Assembly: GCA_035620975.1 (NCBI GenBank)
Contig: DASPFV010000234.1
Coordinates: 35,643-99,642, forward strand
Source: DASPFV01 sp035620975
GTDB taxonomy: Bacteria > Acidobacteriota > Vicinamibacteria > Vicinamibacterales > 2-12-FULL-66-21
Length of the DNA stretch: 64,000 nt
Reading direction: 5' to 3'
Every line of letters begins with the position of its first letter. Position 1 is the stretch's first letter. The notes under the pieces are model-generated. The model saw nothing but the letters and a program-made list of their open reading frames with translations, was not told where the DNA came from and made no database searches. The position numbers and the translations under genes were made by a program. Shown one piece after another: positions 35,191 through 45,056 of the stretch.

Positions 35191-35571
35191 TCAGTCGCCG
35201 AGGAGCATGACCTGGGCGAGCGCCAGCGTGTCGGAATGCGTGATGGTCACCAAAGAGTTGCGCACCTGCATGCGGTCCGCCCTCCGCGCTGCGCCGCCAT
35301 GAAACCTGAGCTGCGGCGGGCCGTGGTGCCGGACGACTTCGATGTCCTTCCAGAGGACGCCGCGGGAATGCCCGGTGCCGAGCGCTTTCATCGCCGCCTC
35401 CTTGGCAGCGAATCGGCCAGCCAGGTGCGGGGCCGGATTCCGCCGCCGCGTACAATAGGCAATCTCTCCCTCGGTGAACACGCGTCGGAGAAAGCGATCG
35501 CCGTAGCGCCCGAGCACGTCGGCGAGACGAGGGATGTCGGTCGCGTCGAGACCGATGGCAAGAACGTTCAT
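35191..35571 (-). CDS. acpS: Holo-[acyl-carrier-protein] synthase AcpS
   Basis: A 126-residue phosphopantetheinyl transferase that activates ACP with CoA. The metal site is G-L-D-A-T-D-I-P-R-L near the N-terminus and R-F-A-A-K-E-A-A-M-K-A-L-G-T-G in the middle; W-K-D-I-E-V follows, and the C-terminus is I-T-H-S-D-T-L-A-L-A. Length matches the trimeric AcpS type. The start codon ATG shares two bases with the ATG of the divergent pgeF gene (CATG), so each promoter must lie inside the other gene. Confidence 0.93.
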   Translation of the reverse strand: MNVLAIGLDATDIPRLADVLGRYGDRFLRRVFTEGEIAYCTRRRNPAPHLAGRFAAKEAAMKALGTGHSRGVLWKDIEVVRHHGPPQLRFHGGAARRADRMQVRNSLVTITHSDTLALAQVMLLGD

Positions 35572-36352
35572 GACCCGACCACAGCCTACCCGCGCGTTCG
35601 AGTGGACGCAAGCGCCCTGGGGCGACGTGTTGCAGTGTCGTCCGCTCGCGGTGCTGGCAACGCATTTCTTCACGGTGAAGAACCTCAGGCTGCGGGAGGA
35701 TCCGCAGGAGTGGGCTGCGGTCGCGCAGTTCGCCGGGGTGGACGTCGCGGACCTGCTGCTCGTGCGGCAGGTCCACGAGGCGTCGGTCGCGCTGGTCTCG
35801 ACCGATCGGCCACGCCCGTGGCCGCAGCCGCGCGCGGACGTCGTCCTGAGCAGCGATCCGGCCGCAGCGATTGCCGTGCGCGTCGCCGACTGCGTGCCGG
35901 TCCTGCTGGCCGACGACACCGGGCGCGCGGTTGCCGCCGTGCACGCCGGGTGGCGCGGCACGGCGCGACGTGCCGTGATCGCCGCCGTCGCCGCCCTGCA
36001 GGCCACCTGCGGCGTGAGGCCGGAGCGGCTGGTGGCCGCAGCAGGACCCTCAATCGGTCCGTGCTGCTACGAAGTCGGTCAGGACACCCGTGAAGGCTTC
36101 CGGAGCGCCGGACACCATGCCGAGATCCTGGAGGCCTGGTTCGCGCGGTCCGGCCCTGAGCGCTTTCATCTCGATCTCTGGCGGGCGACGCGCGATCAGC
36201 TCGAGGGCGCCGGCGTGCTGCCGCAGAACATCCACGTGGCCGAGTTGTGCACCCGGACGCACGGCGACGTCTTTCACTCCTATCGCATCGAAGGACCGGC
36301 GGCAGGCCGGATGCTGGGACTCGTCAAGGCCTCCCCGCACGCCGGGGCGTGA
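35570..36352 (+). CDS. pgeF: Peptidoglycan editing factor PgeF / laccase-domain (YfiH) protein
   Basis: A 260-residue Cu/Zn-dependent laccase-domain protein. Conserved metal-site segments are L-L-V-R-Q-V-H-E-A, R-V-A-D-C-V-P-V-L-L and A-V-H-A-G-W-R-G-T, with the C-terminal G-P-S-I-G-P-C-C-Y-E-V and C-T-R-T-H-G-D-V-F-H-S-Y-R. YfiH proteins have been linked to removal of mis-incorporated L-Ser from murein precursors and to purine nucleoside phosphorolysis (family knowledge). The ATG at 35570 overlaps the acpS start. Its position near envelope genes fits. Confidence 0.9.
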   Translation: MTRPQPTRAFEWTQAPWGDVLQCRPLAVLATHFFTVKNLRLREDPQEWAAVAQFAGVDVADLLLVRQVHEASVALVSTDRPRPWPQPRADVVLSSDPAAAIAVRVADCVPVLLADDTGRAVAAVHAGWRGTARRAVIAAVAALQATCGVRPERLVAAAGPSIGPCCYEVGQDTREGFRSAGHHAEILEAWFARSGPERFHLDLWRATRDQLEGAGVLPQNIHVAELCTRTHGDVFHSYRIEGPAAGRMLGLVKASPHAGA

Positions 36353-36360
36353 ATCGCGCC

Positions 36361-36389
36361 GTCCCGGAGCCTGAGACAGGTTCCGGGAC
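36361..36389. terminator. Strong hairpin between convergent pgeF and RNase H genes
   Basis: A 13-bp stem (one G-U pair) with loop AGA: GTCCCGGAGCCTG pairs with CAGGTTCCGGGAC. It lies in the 56-base gap between convergent stops and could terminate from both sides. No T run follows on either strand. Confidence 0.55.
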
Positions 36390-36408
36390 CCGTTCCCCTG
36401 AGGACGCT

Positions 36409-36837
36409 TTACGCATCCCTCCCGGGCCTCTGTCGCTCCGCTTCGTCCATCGCGACATTGGACAACCGGTCGGCGTCGAGGTTCTGCTCCCGGCGGACGT
36501 GCTCGAACGTCACGCGATCGAGCTGGGCGGCGAGCAGCCTGGCCCGCACGTGGAGCGGCTGGAGCCCGGGGTGCCTCACCCTGTACTCGCCGCGCATCTG
36601 CCGCACGAGCAGCTCGGAGTCCGATCGGACGTGGAGGATCCGGTGACCGTGGTCCACGGCCCACTGCAGCGCGGCCAGCAGACCGTTGTACTCCGCTACG
36701 TTGTTGGTGGCGATCCCGAGCGCCGCGTGCAGCTCGGCGAGCACTGCGCCGGCGTCGTCGACGATCCGGACCCCGTAGCCCGCCGGACCGGGATTGCCAC
36801 GGGCCCCGCCGTCGATGGAGGCCGTTATCGCCGCCAC
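36409..36837 (-). CDS. Ribonuclease H-like protein (RNase HI family)
   Basis: A 142-residue single-domain RNase H fold protein. The catalytic acids are in S-I-D-G-G-A-R-G-N-P-G (first Asp about residue 9), N-N-V-A-E-Y-N-G-L (Glu about 49) and R-S-D-S-E-L-L (Asp about 72), with the last Asp in N-L-D-A-D-R-L-S-N. This is the short ReT-like subtype found in many bacteria and archaea. It degrades RNA in RNA-DNA hybrids. The start is GTG. It follows the zinc-ribbon gene by 75 bases in the same direction, an arrangement common for this pair. Confidence 0.9.
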   Translation of the reverse strand: MAAITASIDGGARGNPGPAGYGVRIVDDAGAVLAELHAALGIATNNVAEYNGLLAALQWAVDHGHRILHVRSDSELLVRQMRGEYRVRHPGLQPLHVRARLLAAQLDRVTFEHVRREQNLDADRLSNVAMDEAERQRPGRDA

Positions 36838-36912
36838 GATCCCGCACCCTCACGGCCAACGGCGCCGAGAAGCACGAACCCACACGCAGCCGTGCGGACG
36901 CGGATGCTCACG

Positions 36913-37650
36913 TCAGGAGACGGCCGGACTGACGCCGGCCGGCGGGCCCGGGACGAAATAGAGGATGCGGGAACAGCTGTCGCACTGGATCAGCCCGTCG
37001 TTGCGGCGGACCTCGTTGAAGACCTGCGGCCGCAGGCGGACATGACATTGCGTGCAGTGGCCGTCGCGTGCTTCCGACAGCGCCACGCCGCGGCGGTGGC
37101 GCGAGACGTGCTCGAACAGCGCGAGGGCCTGCGGAGCCAGCTGTGTCGCCACCGTTGCGCGCTCCACCGTGGTCGCCTCGATGTCGTGCTGCAGCCGGCG
37201 GCCTTCCTCCTCGAGCTGCTGACGCGTCGTGGCGACCTCGGTCTGGTCGGTCTTCAGGGCGGCCTCCTCGGCCTTGAGCTCCGCCGCGAGGTTCTCGGTC
37301 TCCTCCATGCGATCCAGCAGTCGATCCTCGTGCGCGCGGACCTGCTGGTCGGCCACGGCGATCTCGGTCTGCATCGCCTGGTATTCCTTGTTGGTCTTGA
37401 CCTCCATCAGCTGGTCCTTGTACTTGGACAGCCGGCTCTGGACGATGGCGAGCTCCTTCTCGATTTCACGCCTGGCGGTCTGGTTGGCGGCGAGCCGCTC
37501 CTTTACGCGCGCGACGGATGCGCCGCGCGCCGCGAGCCGCTCCTCGAGCGCGGTCTGCGCCGAGGGCAGCTCGGCGAGCCGGCGTCGGAAGCGCTCGACG
37601 GCGAGGTCGAGATCCTGGAGCTTGATCAGGTTCTGGAGGTCAGCGTGCAA
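36913..37650 (-). CDS. Coiled-coil protein with C-terminal C4 zinc ribbon (DUF164/CT398-like)
   Basis: A 245-residue protein. Residues about 5-190 form a long charged coiled coil (L-Q-D-L-D-L-A-V-E-R-F through E-E-G-R-R-L-Q-H-D-I-E), containing the family K-T-N-K-E-Y-Q-A-M. The C-terminus has C-T-Q-C-H-V-R-L-R-P-Q-V-F-N-E-V and C-D-S-C-S-R-I-L-Y-F, a four-Cys zinc ribbon. The role is unproven; members are often next to RNase H or Nif3-like genes. The start is TTG at a position matching family N-termini (L-x-x-L-I-K-L-Q-D-L-D). Confidence 0.88.
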   Translation of the reverse strand: MHADLQNLIKLQDLDLAVERFRRRLAELPSAQTALEERLAARGASVARVKERLAANQTARREIEKELAIVQSRLSKYKDQLMEVKTNKEYQAMQTEIAVADQQVRAHEDRLLDRMEETENLAAELKAEEAALKTDQTEVATTRQQLEEEGRRLQHDIEATTVERATVATQLAPQALALFEHVSRHRRGVALSEARDGHCTQCHVRLRPQVFNEVRRNDGLIQCDSCSRILYFVPGPPAGVSPAVS

Positions 37651-37695
37651 GGTCTAGAGGGCTCTGGTTGCCGCGGCAGTCAGGGCGCGAGCAGT

Positions 37696-37759
37696 CCCTC
37701 GCGACGGCGGCGGCGTCCGCCCCCGTTGCGCGTGCGCCCCGGTGGACACGTCGCGAGGG
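37696..37759. repeat. Inverted repeat CCCTCGCGACG-N42-CGTCGCGAGGG downstream of the tRNA
   Basis: A perfect 11-base inverted repeat between the tRNA gene and the zinc-ribbon gene start. As RNA it would form a long-stem hairpin 3' of the tRNA and might mark its transcript end or processing site. Confidence 0.4.
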
Positions 37760-37797
37760 TCCTGCCCGCCGCCGTCCGCGCCACGCGCGAACGAAAG

Positions 37798-37870
37798 TGG
37801 GCCCACCAGGATTCGAACCTGGGACTGGCCGGTTATGAGCCGGCGGCTCTGACCGCTGAGCTATGGGCCC
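37798..37870 (-). tRNA. tRNA with CAU anticodon (Ile2 or elongator Met)
   Basis: The minus strand gives a complete 73-base cloverleaf: acceptor GGGCCCA paired with TGGGCCC, discriminator A, D arm GCTC-AGCGGTCA-GAGC, anticodon stem GCCGG/CCGGC with loop CTCATAA (anticodon CAT), and T arm CCAGG-TTCGAAT-CCTGG. CCA is not encoded. Loop and size exclude the initiator. Pairs C4-G69 and C5-G68 match the determinants read by TilS in E. coli, which favours tRNA-Ile2 (lysidine-modified) over Met; this is inference. Confidence 0.93.
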
Positions 37871-37974
37871 AACCCTCACGGGATGGTAAATGGGAACGGG
37901 GAAATGGTAAACAGCGAACTCTCCGACCTCCCCCCAACTCCCATCACCCATTCCCCTTTCCCCTTTTCCATCCG
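37871..37974. other. Purine/pyrimidine-biased spacer between rpoD and tRNA
   Basis: Reads as repeated GGGAA/GGGGAAA-like runs on the minus strand downstream of rpoD, followed by TTTACCAT-N15-TTTACCAT about 10 bases before the tRNA. TTTACC-N17-TACCAT could be a weak promoter for the tRNA. Confidence 0.35.
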
Positions 37975-39684
<1,710 letters not shown>

Positions 39685-39692
39685 CGGTGTGT

Positions 39693-39698
39693 CCTCCT
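39693..39698 (-). promoter_or_regulatory. Shine-Dalgarno AGGAGG deciding the rpoD TTG start
   Basis: AGGAGG on the minus strand ends 8 bases before the TTG at 39684. The upstream in-frame ATG at 39726 lacks a comparable site. Confidence 0.65.
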
Positions 39699-39794
39699 GG
39701 GCTCCGCGCTGGTACTTCCGATCCATCTCGTCACCGGAGGCCTTGGCCTCCGGACCCCCTTTCGTCACGGCGTCAGGCCCGCCGGTGGCGGGTC

Positions 39795-41564
39795 TCAGCC
39801 GGTCAACGACTCGATCTGCTGCAGCAAGGCCTTCTTGCGATGCCACAACGCGACGATTTCCTGGTCGTGCCGGGCCGCGCCAGCCTCCTGCAGCCTGTCG
39901 ATCTCGCGCTGCACGGCGGCGCGTTCGCGGTCGAACCTCAGGCGCTTCAACGCCCGGGCGCACTCGGCGGGGTCCCCGGGAGGCTGTGGCAGGCGGCCCA
40001 CTTCCTCGACGAGGCGGACCTCTGCTTCATTTAGACGCTGCATCAGGGCCTCCGGTAAGGACTCAGCCGGCCAGTCCTGCAGACACCGGGCCTGTTCGAG
40101 GATGCCCCGGGTGGTCAGGCCGTCCAGGTCTCCTCCCTCCAGCTCCTCCAGCGCCTGCCGCGCCTGCGCAGGGGCGTGCATGAGCGCCCAGATCAAGCCT
40201 TTTTCGGCGGGTTTCACCGCTCCAGTCAGGGCGGCCCGCCGCTCGATTTCGGCGACGGCCGTCTGGCGCTGCACGGCCGCTCTCCGGATTTCGGCGCGAA
40301 CTACCTCTTCTGTAATGCGCGCCCTGTGCGCCAGCCTGTCCGCAAACTGGTCACGGGCCGCCGGGTCCGGAATGCGCGCCGCGACCCCCAGCATCCGCGC
40401 CAGGAACTCCCGCCGGCTGTCGTCCCGCGTGAAGTCGTGGTCTGCAGCCGTCCGATCCAGCAGGTACTCGAGATACGGCCGGGATCCCCGGAGCCGTTCC
40501 TGGTAGGCCGCGCCCCCGAGCCGGCGGATGAACACGTCTGGGTCCTCCCCGGCCGGCAGCATGGCCACGTTCACCTGGAAGCCGTCGGCCACCAGGAGTT
40601 CGGACGTCCTGGCCGCGGCACCCTGACCCGCCGCGTCGGGATCGAAGCTGAGAACGACCTTCGTCGCGAAGCGTTTCAGGAGCCGGCTCTGCGCGGCAGT
40701 CAGGGCCGTACCCGATGAGGCGACCACGTTCCGGATCCCGGCCTGCAGGCACTGTGCGACGTCGAAGTAGCCCTCTACCATCACGGCGTACCGCGTCGCC
40801 GCGATCGCCTGTTTCGCCAAGTGCAGGCCATAGAGCGTCCGTCCCTTGACGTAGATGGGCGTCTCGGGCGAGTTGAGGTACTTCGGCTGCTGCCCCGGCT
40901 CCATCGCCCGTCCGCCAAACGCCACGATCGCGCCGTTGTCGCGCGCGATCGGGATCATCAGGCGGTTGCGGAACCGGTCGACGAGACTCCCGTCCTCGCG
41001 CTGCACCACCAGTCCTCCGCGGACGAGGAGCCCGATCCCGAACCCTTCCTTCACGAGACGGGTCCGCAGCGCCTCCCGCTGTGCCGGTGCGTAGCCGACA
41101 CCGAGCTGCTCGGCGGTCCCCGGAGCAATGCCGCGATCGGCCAGCAGCCGCCGTGCCGCTGCCCCCGAGGGACCGGACAGCTGCTCGCGAAACCACGCCG
41201 TCGCGACCTCGTGCATCTTCAGCAGCGACTCGCGGTCGCGCTGCGCTTCGACGTCCTGCTTCGCGTCCGGCTCGGGGACCGTCAGCCCCACGCGCGAGGC
41301 GAGCTGGCGGACGGCCTCGGGGAACGGAACCTTCTCGTACAGCTCCACGAACCTGATGACGTCCCCGCCGAGGCCGCACCCGAAGCAGTGGAAGAAGCCC
41401 TTCTCGCCGTTCACGTGAAACGACGGCGTCTTTTCGCCGTGAAACGGGCACAGGCCCTTCCACGTCGCGCCGCTCCGGCGCAGCGGCACCCGCTCCTGGA
41501 CGATCTGCACGATGCCGGCATGCGTCTTCAGGTCGTCGATGAACGTAGCGGGGAACAGCGGCAT
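39795..41564 (-). CDS. dnaG: DNA primase DnaG
   Basis: A 589-residue primase. The N-terminal zinc domain has C39-P-F-H42 and C60-F-G-C63 (CHC2 type) within the first 70 residues; the catalytic core includes V-G-Y-A-P and N-R-L-M-I-P-I; the TOPRIM domain has V-M-V-E-G-Y-F-D-V and F-D-P-D-A-A-G; the C-terminal helicase-binding domain begins around residue 440. It makes RNA primers for replication. The order mutS2-dnaG-rpoD recalls the macromolecular synthesis operon, here without rpsU. Confidence 0.96.
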   Translation of the reverse strand: MPLFPATFIDDLKTHAGIVQIVQERVPLRRSGATWKGLCPFHGEKTPSFHVNGEKGFFHCFGCGLGGDVIRFVELYEKVPFPEAVRQLASRVGLTVPEPDAKQDVEAQRDRESLLKMHEVATAWFREQLSGPSGAAARRLLADRGIAPGTAEQLGVGYAPAQREALRTRLVKEGFGIGLLVRGGLVVQREDGSLVDRFRNRLMIPIARDNGAIVAFGGRAMEPGQQPKYLNSPETPIYVKGRTLYGLHLAKQAIAATRYAVMVEGYFDVAQCLQAGIRNVVASSGTALTAAQSRLLKRFATKVVLSFDPDAAGQGAAARTSELLVADGFQVNVAMLPAGEDPDVFIRRLGGAAYQERLRGSRPYLEYLLDRTAADHDFTRDDSRREFLARMLGVAARIPDPAARDQFADRLAHRARITEEVVRAEIRRAAVQRQTAVAEIERRAALTGAVKPAEKGLIWALMHAPAQARQALEELEGGDLDGLTTRGILEQARCLQDWPAESLPEALMQRLNEAEVRLVEEVGRLPQPPGDPAECARALKRLRFDRERAAVQREIDRLQEAGAARHDQEIVALWHRKKALLQQIESLTG

Positions 41565-41601
41565 GTATCAGCTTCCGGCTACCCTCTGCCAGCTACAGGT
41601 C

Positions 41602-44076
41602 TCAGTCTTTCAGGTCCACGACGGTGACGCCGCCTCCGCCTTTCTCGGCCGGCGCCGGCGCGAAATGCGCGACGAACGGGTGCGCCTGGAGAAACTCCGC
41701 CAGGGCGCGCCGCAGCTGCCCCGTCCCGTACCCGTGGATCACCCTGACCGTGCGCAACTCCCCCAGCAGGGCACCATCGAGGAACTTGCCGGTGGCGGTG
41801 ACGGCCTCGTCCACGGTGCAGCCAATCACGTTCAGCTCCGACAGGCTGGTGTCCCGCGGCTGCAGCTCGACGTTCACCCGAACGCGGGCCGGGGCGGCGC
41901 TCTGCGCCCCGACTGCGAGCACCCTGATCTCGTCGAGGCGCGCGCGCAGGCGCTTGCCGCGCACGTCCACCTCCGCTTCGCGATCGTGCAGGGCCTTCAC
42001 CACGCCCTCGAGGCCGAAGCCGCCGACGAGCACACGGTCTCCGATGGCGGCCGTCCGGTCCACCGTGGCCGGGGCCGCTGCGGCAGCCGCAGGCGACACA
42101 GGCCTGTCCACCGGATTGCGGAGCCGCTCGCCAATCGCATCGATCGCCGCGCGCGCTTCCTGCCTGGCCGCCCCGGTCTGCCCGGTTGGAATCAGCCTCG
42201 CGGCCCGCCGCTCGGCATCGGCGGCCATCGAGTCGGTCCGGGCCTTCAGCGCGTCGACGACGGCATCGATGTCGCGCCGGGCTTCCCGCAGGCGCTCCTC
42301 GATGCGCTCCTCGAGTCGCCGGCGGAAGGTCTCCTCGCGATTCCGCAGCTCCTGCTCGCGGGCCTGCAGGCGCGCGGCCGTCTCGGAAACCGTCTCCCGC
42401 TCGCGGGTAACCAGCCGGCGCTCGTGATCGAGCGCCTGCATGTCGCGCTCGACACGCGCGAGGTGCTCGGCCAGCTGCGCCTCCCGCGCTCCTCGATACG
42501 CTCTGGCCGCGTCGATGATCGAGGCGGGCAGGCCGAGCCGCATCGCGATCTCGAGCGCCAGGCTGCTCCCCGGCGATCCGTAGTTCAGCCGGTACGTTGG
42601 CGCGAACGTGGCCGCGTCGAACCCGAACCCCGCCGAGGTGACGCCTTCCGTCGTCGAGGCGTAGGACTTCAGGGCATCGAAGTGCGTGGTCGCGACGACC
42701 AGCGCGCCGCGGAGCCGGAAGTGATCGATCATGGCCATCGCCAGCGCGCCCCCCTCGACCGGGTCGGTCCCGGCGCCGGCCTCGTCGAGCAGGACCAGCG
42801 AGGGCGTGGCGAGCGCCCGGTCCATGCTGACGATGTTCGCGATGTGGCCCGAGAACGTGCTCAGGTTATCGGCGATCGACTGCTCGTCGCCGATATCGGC
42901 GAACACCGATCGGAAGATCGTCATCTGCGAGCCGCCGGCGGCAGGGATGAGCAGACCGGCCTGCGCCATCAACGCCAGCAGCCCGGCCGTCTTGAGCGCC
43001 ACCGTCTTGCCCCCGGTGTTGGGTCCGGTGATCACGAGCACGCGTACCGGCGGGATCAGCAGAACGTCCACCGGCACCGGGCTGGCCTCGGTGTCGTTCG
43101 CGCCGGCATCCCGGGGCGTCTCGCCCAGGTGTCGCCGCAGCCCGGGGATGAGGAGGGGGTGTCGCGCAGCCCGGAGCTCGAGGCGGCCGTCGGCGGCAAC
43201 CGCCGGCTGCACGCCGTCAACGAGGGACGAGAGGCGCGCCCGCGCCTGCAACACGTCGATCTCGGTCGCGGCGTCCACCGTGCGCTGCAGATCCGCGCCC
43301 CGTCGGCGGAACTCGTTCGCCAGCTCCACCAGGATGCGGTGCACCTCCTGGCGCTCCTGCTGCTCGAGCGCCACGATGTCGTTGTTGATTTCGACGGTGC
43401 TGAGGGGCTCCAGGAACAGGCTGGCGCCGGTCCCCGAGCTCCCGTGGACGATGCCGGGAATCGCGCTGCGGTGCTCACTCCGGACCACGAGGACGTAGCG
43501 GCCGTTGCGATCGGTGACGATCTGCTGTTGCAGGTACTTCGCCGTGTCCTTGCCCCGGAGGTAGGACTCGAGGGTACCCCGCAGCCGCGCCCGCTGTTTG
43601 CGCAGCCGCTCTCGGATGCTCTTCAGCTCAGGGCTCGCAGCGTCGACGACTTCGCCCGAGGGGTCGATCTTCCGCCGGATCGAGGCGATCTCCTGATCGA
43701 AACCGGCGGCGTCGTCGGCGATGGCCCTCAGAACCGGGAAAGGGGACCGCCCGCGGCGAATCGCGGCGCACGTCGCGTCGACCGAGGACAGGAACGCCGC
43801 CAGGCCGAGCAGCTGCGTCGGCTCGATCGCGCGGCCCTCGACGGCCAGGGCGGTGAGCAGCGCCTCCAGATCGCCGGGCGCCTGCAGGCCGACGTGATTG
43901 TCGGCGAGAAAGCGGACGGTCTCGGACGTCGCGGCGAGGGCCGCCGCGACCGCCTTCGGATCGCTCTCTGGCTGCAGCCGTGCGAGCCGAGCCCCTCCGA
44001 GCGGCGTCTGCGCGAAACGACAGACGGCCTCGACGATGCGCTCGAATTCGAGGGCCCTGAGGGCGCCGGAGTGCAT
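41602..44076 (-). CDS. mutS2: MutS2-family ATPase with C-terminal Smr domain
   Basis: An 824-residue protein. The N-terminus M-H-S-G-A-L-R-A-L-E-F-E-R-I is typical; the clamp/core has D-R-N-G-R-Y-V-L-V-V; the ATPase has Walker A T-G-P-N-T-G-G-K-T and Walker B L-V-L-L-D-E-A-G-A-G-T-D-P; a coiled coil spans about residues 500-620; the Smr domain occupies the last 80 residues. In the Smr nuclease motif, the usual D-L-R/H-G is L-N-V-I-G here, while H-G-Y-G-T-G-Q-L-R is kept. Roles in other bacteria are suppression of homologous recombination and rescue of collided ribosomes. The ATG at 44076 is downstream of a good promoter. Confidence 0.94.
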   Translation of the reverse strand: MHSGALRALEFERIVEAVCRFAQTPLGGARLARLQPESDPKAVAAALAATSETVRFLADNHVGLQAPGDLEALLTALAVEGRAIEPTQLLGLAAFLSSVDATCAAIRRGRSPFPVLRAIADDAAGFDQEIASIRRKIDPSGEVVDAASPELKSIRERLRKQRARLRGTLESYLRGKDTAKYLQQQIVTDRNGRYVLVVRSEHRSAIPGIVHGSSGTGASLFLEPLSTVEINNDIVALEQQERQEVHRILVELANEFRRRGADLQRTVDAATEIDVLQARARLSSLVDGVQPAVAADGRLELRAARHPLLIPGLRRHLGETPRDAGANDTEASPVPVDVLLIPPVRVLVITGPNTGGKTVALKTAGLLALMAQAGLLIPAAGGSQMTIFRSVFADIGDEQSIADNLSTFSGHIANIVSMDRALATPSLVLLDEAGAGTDPVEGGALAMAMIDHFRLRGALVVATTHFDALKSYASTTEGVTSAGFGFDAATFAPTYRLNYGSPGSSLALEIAMRLGLPASIIDAARAYRGAREAQLAEHLARVERDMQALDHERRLVTRERETVSETAARLQAREQELRNREETFRRRLEERIEERLREARRDIDAVVDALKARTDSMAADAERRAARLIPTGQTGAARQEARAAIDAIGERLRNPVDRPVSPAAAAAAPATVDRTAAIGDRVLVGGFGLEGVVKALHDREAEVDVRGKRLRARLDEIRVLAVGAQSAAPARVRVNVELQPRDTSLSELNVIGCTVDEAVTATGKFLDGALLGELRTVRVIHGYGTGQLRRALAEFLQAHPFVAHFAPAPAEKGGGGVTVVDLKD

Positions 44077-44123
44077 GTACCGTGAAGAGATGGAGAGCGT
44101 CAGGATCGACGGGGCGATCGTCA

Positions 44124-44152
44124 ACTATACCTCAGGCTGGTCACCTCCACAA
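44124..44152 (-). promoter_or_regulatory. Sigma-70 promoter of mutS2
   Basis: On the minus strand, TTGTGG (rc of 44147-44152), a 17-base spacer and TATAGT (rc of 44124-44129). The predicted leader is about 40 bases before the ATG at 44076. An upstream in-frame TTG at 44124 overlaps the -10 box and so cannot be the start. Confidence 0.6.
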
Positions 44153-44208
44153 CTTCCTGAAATATGGGCACGGATCCCGCGCCTGTCAAGCGCCTGGCGT
44201 CGAGGGGT

Positions 44209-44970
44209 CTACGGTAAGTGGTTGATGGCGCTCGCGATAGAGGCGGCGCCGAACCCGTTGTCGATGTTCACGACTGCGACGCCCGACGCGCAGCTGTTCA
44301 GCATGGCCAGCAGGGCAGTGAGCCCGCCGAAGCTGGCGCCGTATCCGATGCTCGTGGGCACGGCGATGACCGGCACGCTCACGAGTCCGCCGATGACGCT
44401 CGGCAGCGCCCCCTCCATTCCCGCGACAACGATGACGACCCGCGCCCCGGCGAGTCGGCCGTGTTCGGCCAGAAGGCGATGCAGGCCGGCCACTCCCACA
44501 TCGAAGAGCCGGTCCACGGTGTTGCCCATGACCCTGGCCGACACGGCCGCCTCCTCGGCCACCGGCAGGTCGGCCGTGCCCGCGGCCGCCACCAGGATGG
44601 TGCCGTGGCCACGGGGAGTAATTGGGGACTCGCGCGTAATGGTTCTGGCCACGTCGTTGAACTCGGCGTCGGGAACCTGTGCAGCCACAGCCTCGAATAC
44701 TTCCCGATCCGTGCGGGTCACCAGCAGGCTGTGACCTGCAGTGACGATGCGGGCGGCGATGCCGGCGACCTGGCCGGGCGTCTTGCCGGGCCCGAAAATC
44801 ACTTCCGGGAAGCCCTGCCGGACGGATCGATGGTGATCCACGCGGGCGAAGCCGAGGTCTTCGAACGGGGCCTGGCGTACAAATTGTAGGATGCGGTCGT
44901 GCGCGGCCTCAGGAGTAAGCACGCCGGATTGCACGTCTCGGAGGAGCGACTGGAGCTGAGGAGGGTTCAT
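44209..44970 (-). CDS. larB: Nickel-pincer cofactor biosynthesis protein LarB
   Basis: A 253-residue protein with an N-terminal helical segment and a C-terminal PurE-like domain (about residues 115-250): V-A-A-A-G-T-A-D-L-P-V-A-E-E-A, G-M-E-G-A-L-P-S-V-I-G-G-L and P-T-S-I-G-Y-G-A-S-F-G-G-L followed by M-L-N-S-C-A-S-G-V. LarB carboxylates nicotinic acid adenine dinucleotide and hydrolyses it as the first step towards the nickel-pincer nucleotide of lactate racemase (family knowledge). No larA, larC or larE is in the window. Start is ATG with GGAG upstream. Confidence 0.92.
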   Translation of the reverse strand: MNPPQLQSLLRDVQSGVLTPEAAHDRILQFVRQAPFEDLGFARVDHHRSVRQGFPEVIFGPGKTPGQVAGIAARIVTAGHSLLVTRTDREVFEAVAAQVPDAEFNDVARTITRESPITPRGHGTILVAAAGTADLPVAEEAAVSARVMGNTVDRLFDVGVAGLHRLLAEHGRLAGARVVIVVAGMEGALPSVIGGLVSVPVIAVPTSIGYGASFGGLTALLAMLNSCASGVAVVNIDNGFGAASIASAINHLP

Positions 44971-44992
44971 CGCGCCAACTAGTTGGGGTTGC

Positions 44993-45022
44993 TTGACTTC
45001 CAGCCGAGCCGAGCATTAACAT
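44993..45022 (+). promoter_or_regulatory. Sigma-70 promoter of the cellulose-synthase-like GT2 gene
   Basis: TTGACT (44993-44998), an 18-base spacer and TAACAT (45017-45022), in the 86-base gap between divergent larB and the GT2 gene. The leader would be about 28 bases with no Shine-Dalgarno. Confidence 0.6.
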
Positions 45023-45056
45023 CAGCGATTGTGCCGCGTGGCCGATTCATCTCTCT

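Noticed and set aside
41512..44085. 857-codon plus-strand frame opposite mutS2
   Set aside because: Antisense shadow of MutS2, which has intact Walker motifs and a Smr domain.
44077..44124. Longer mutS2 start at TTG 44124
   Set aside because: The TTG lies in the -10 box of a good promoter, and the ATG at 44076 gives the normal family N-terminus.
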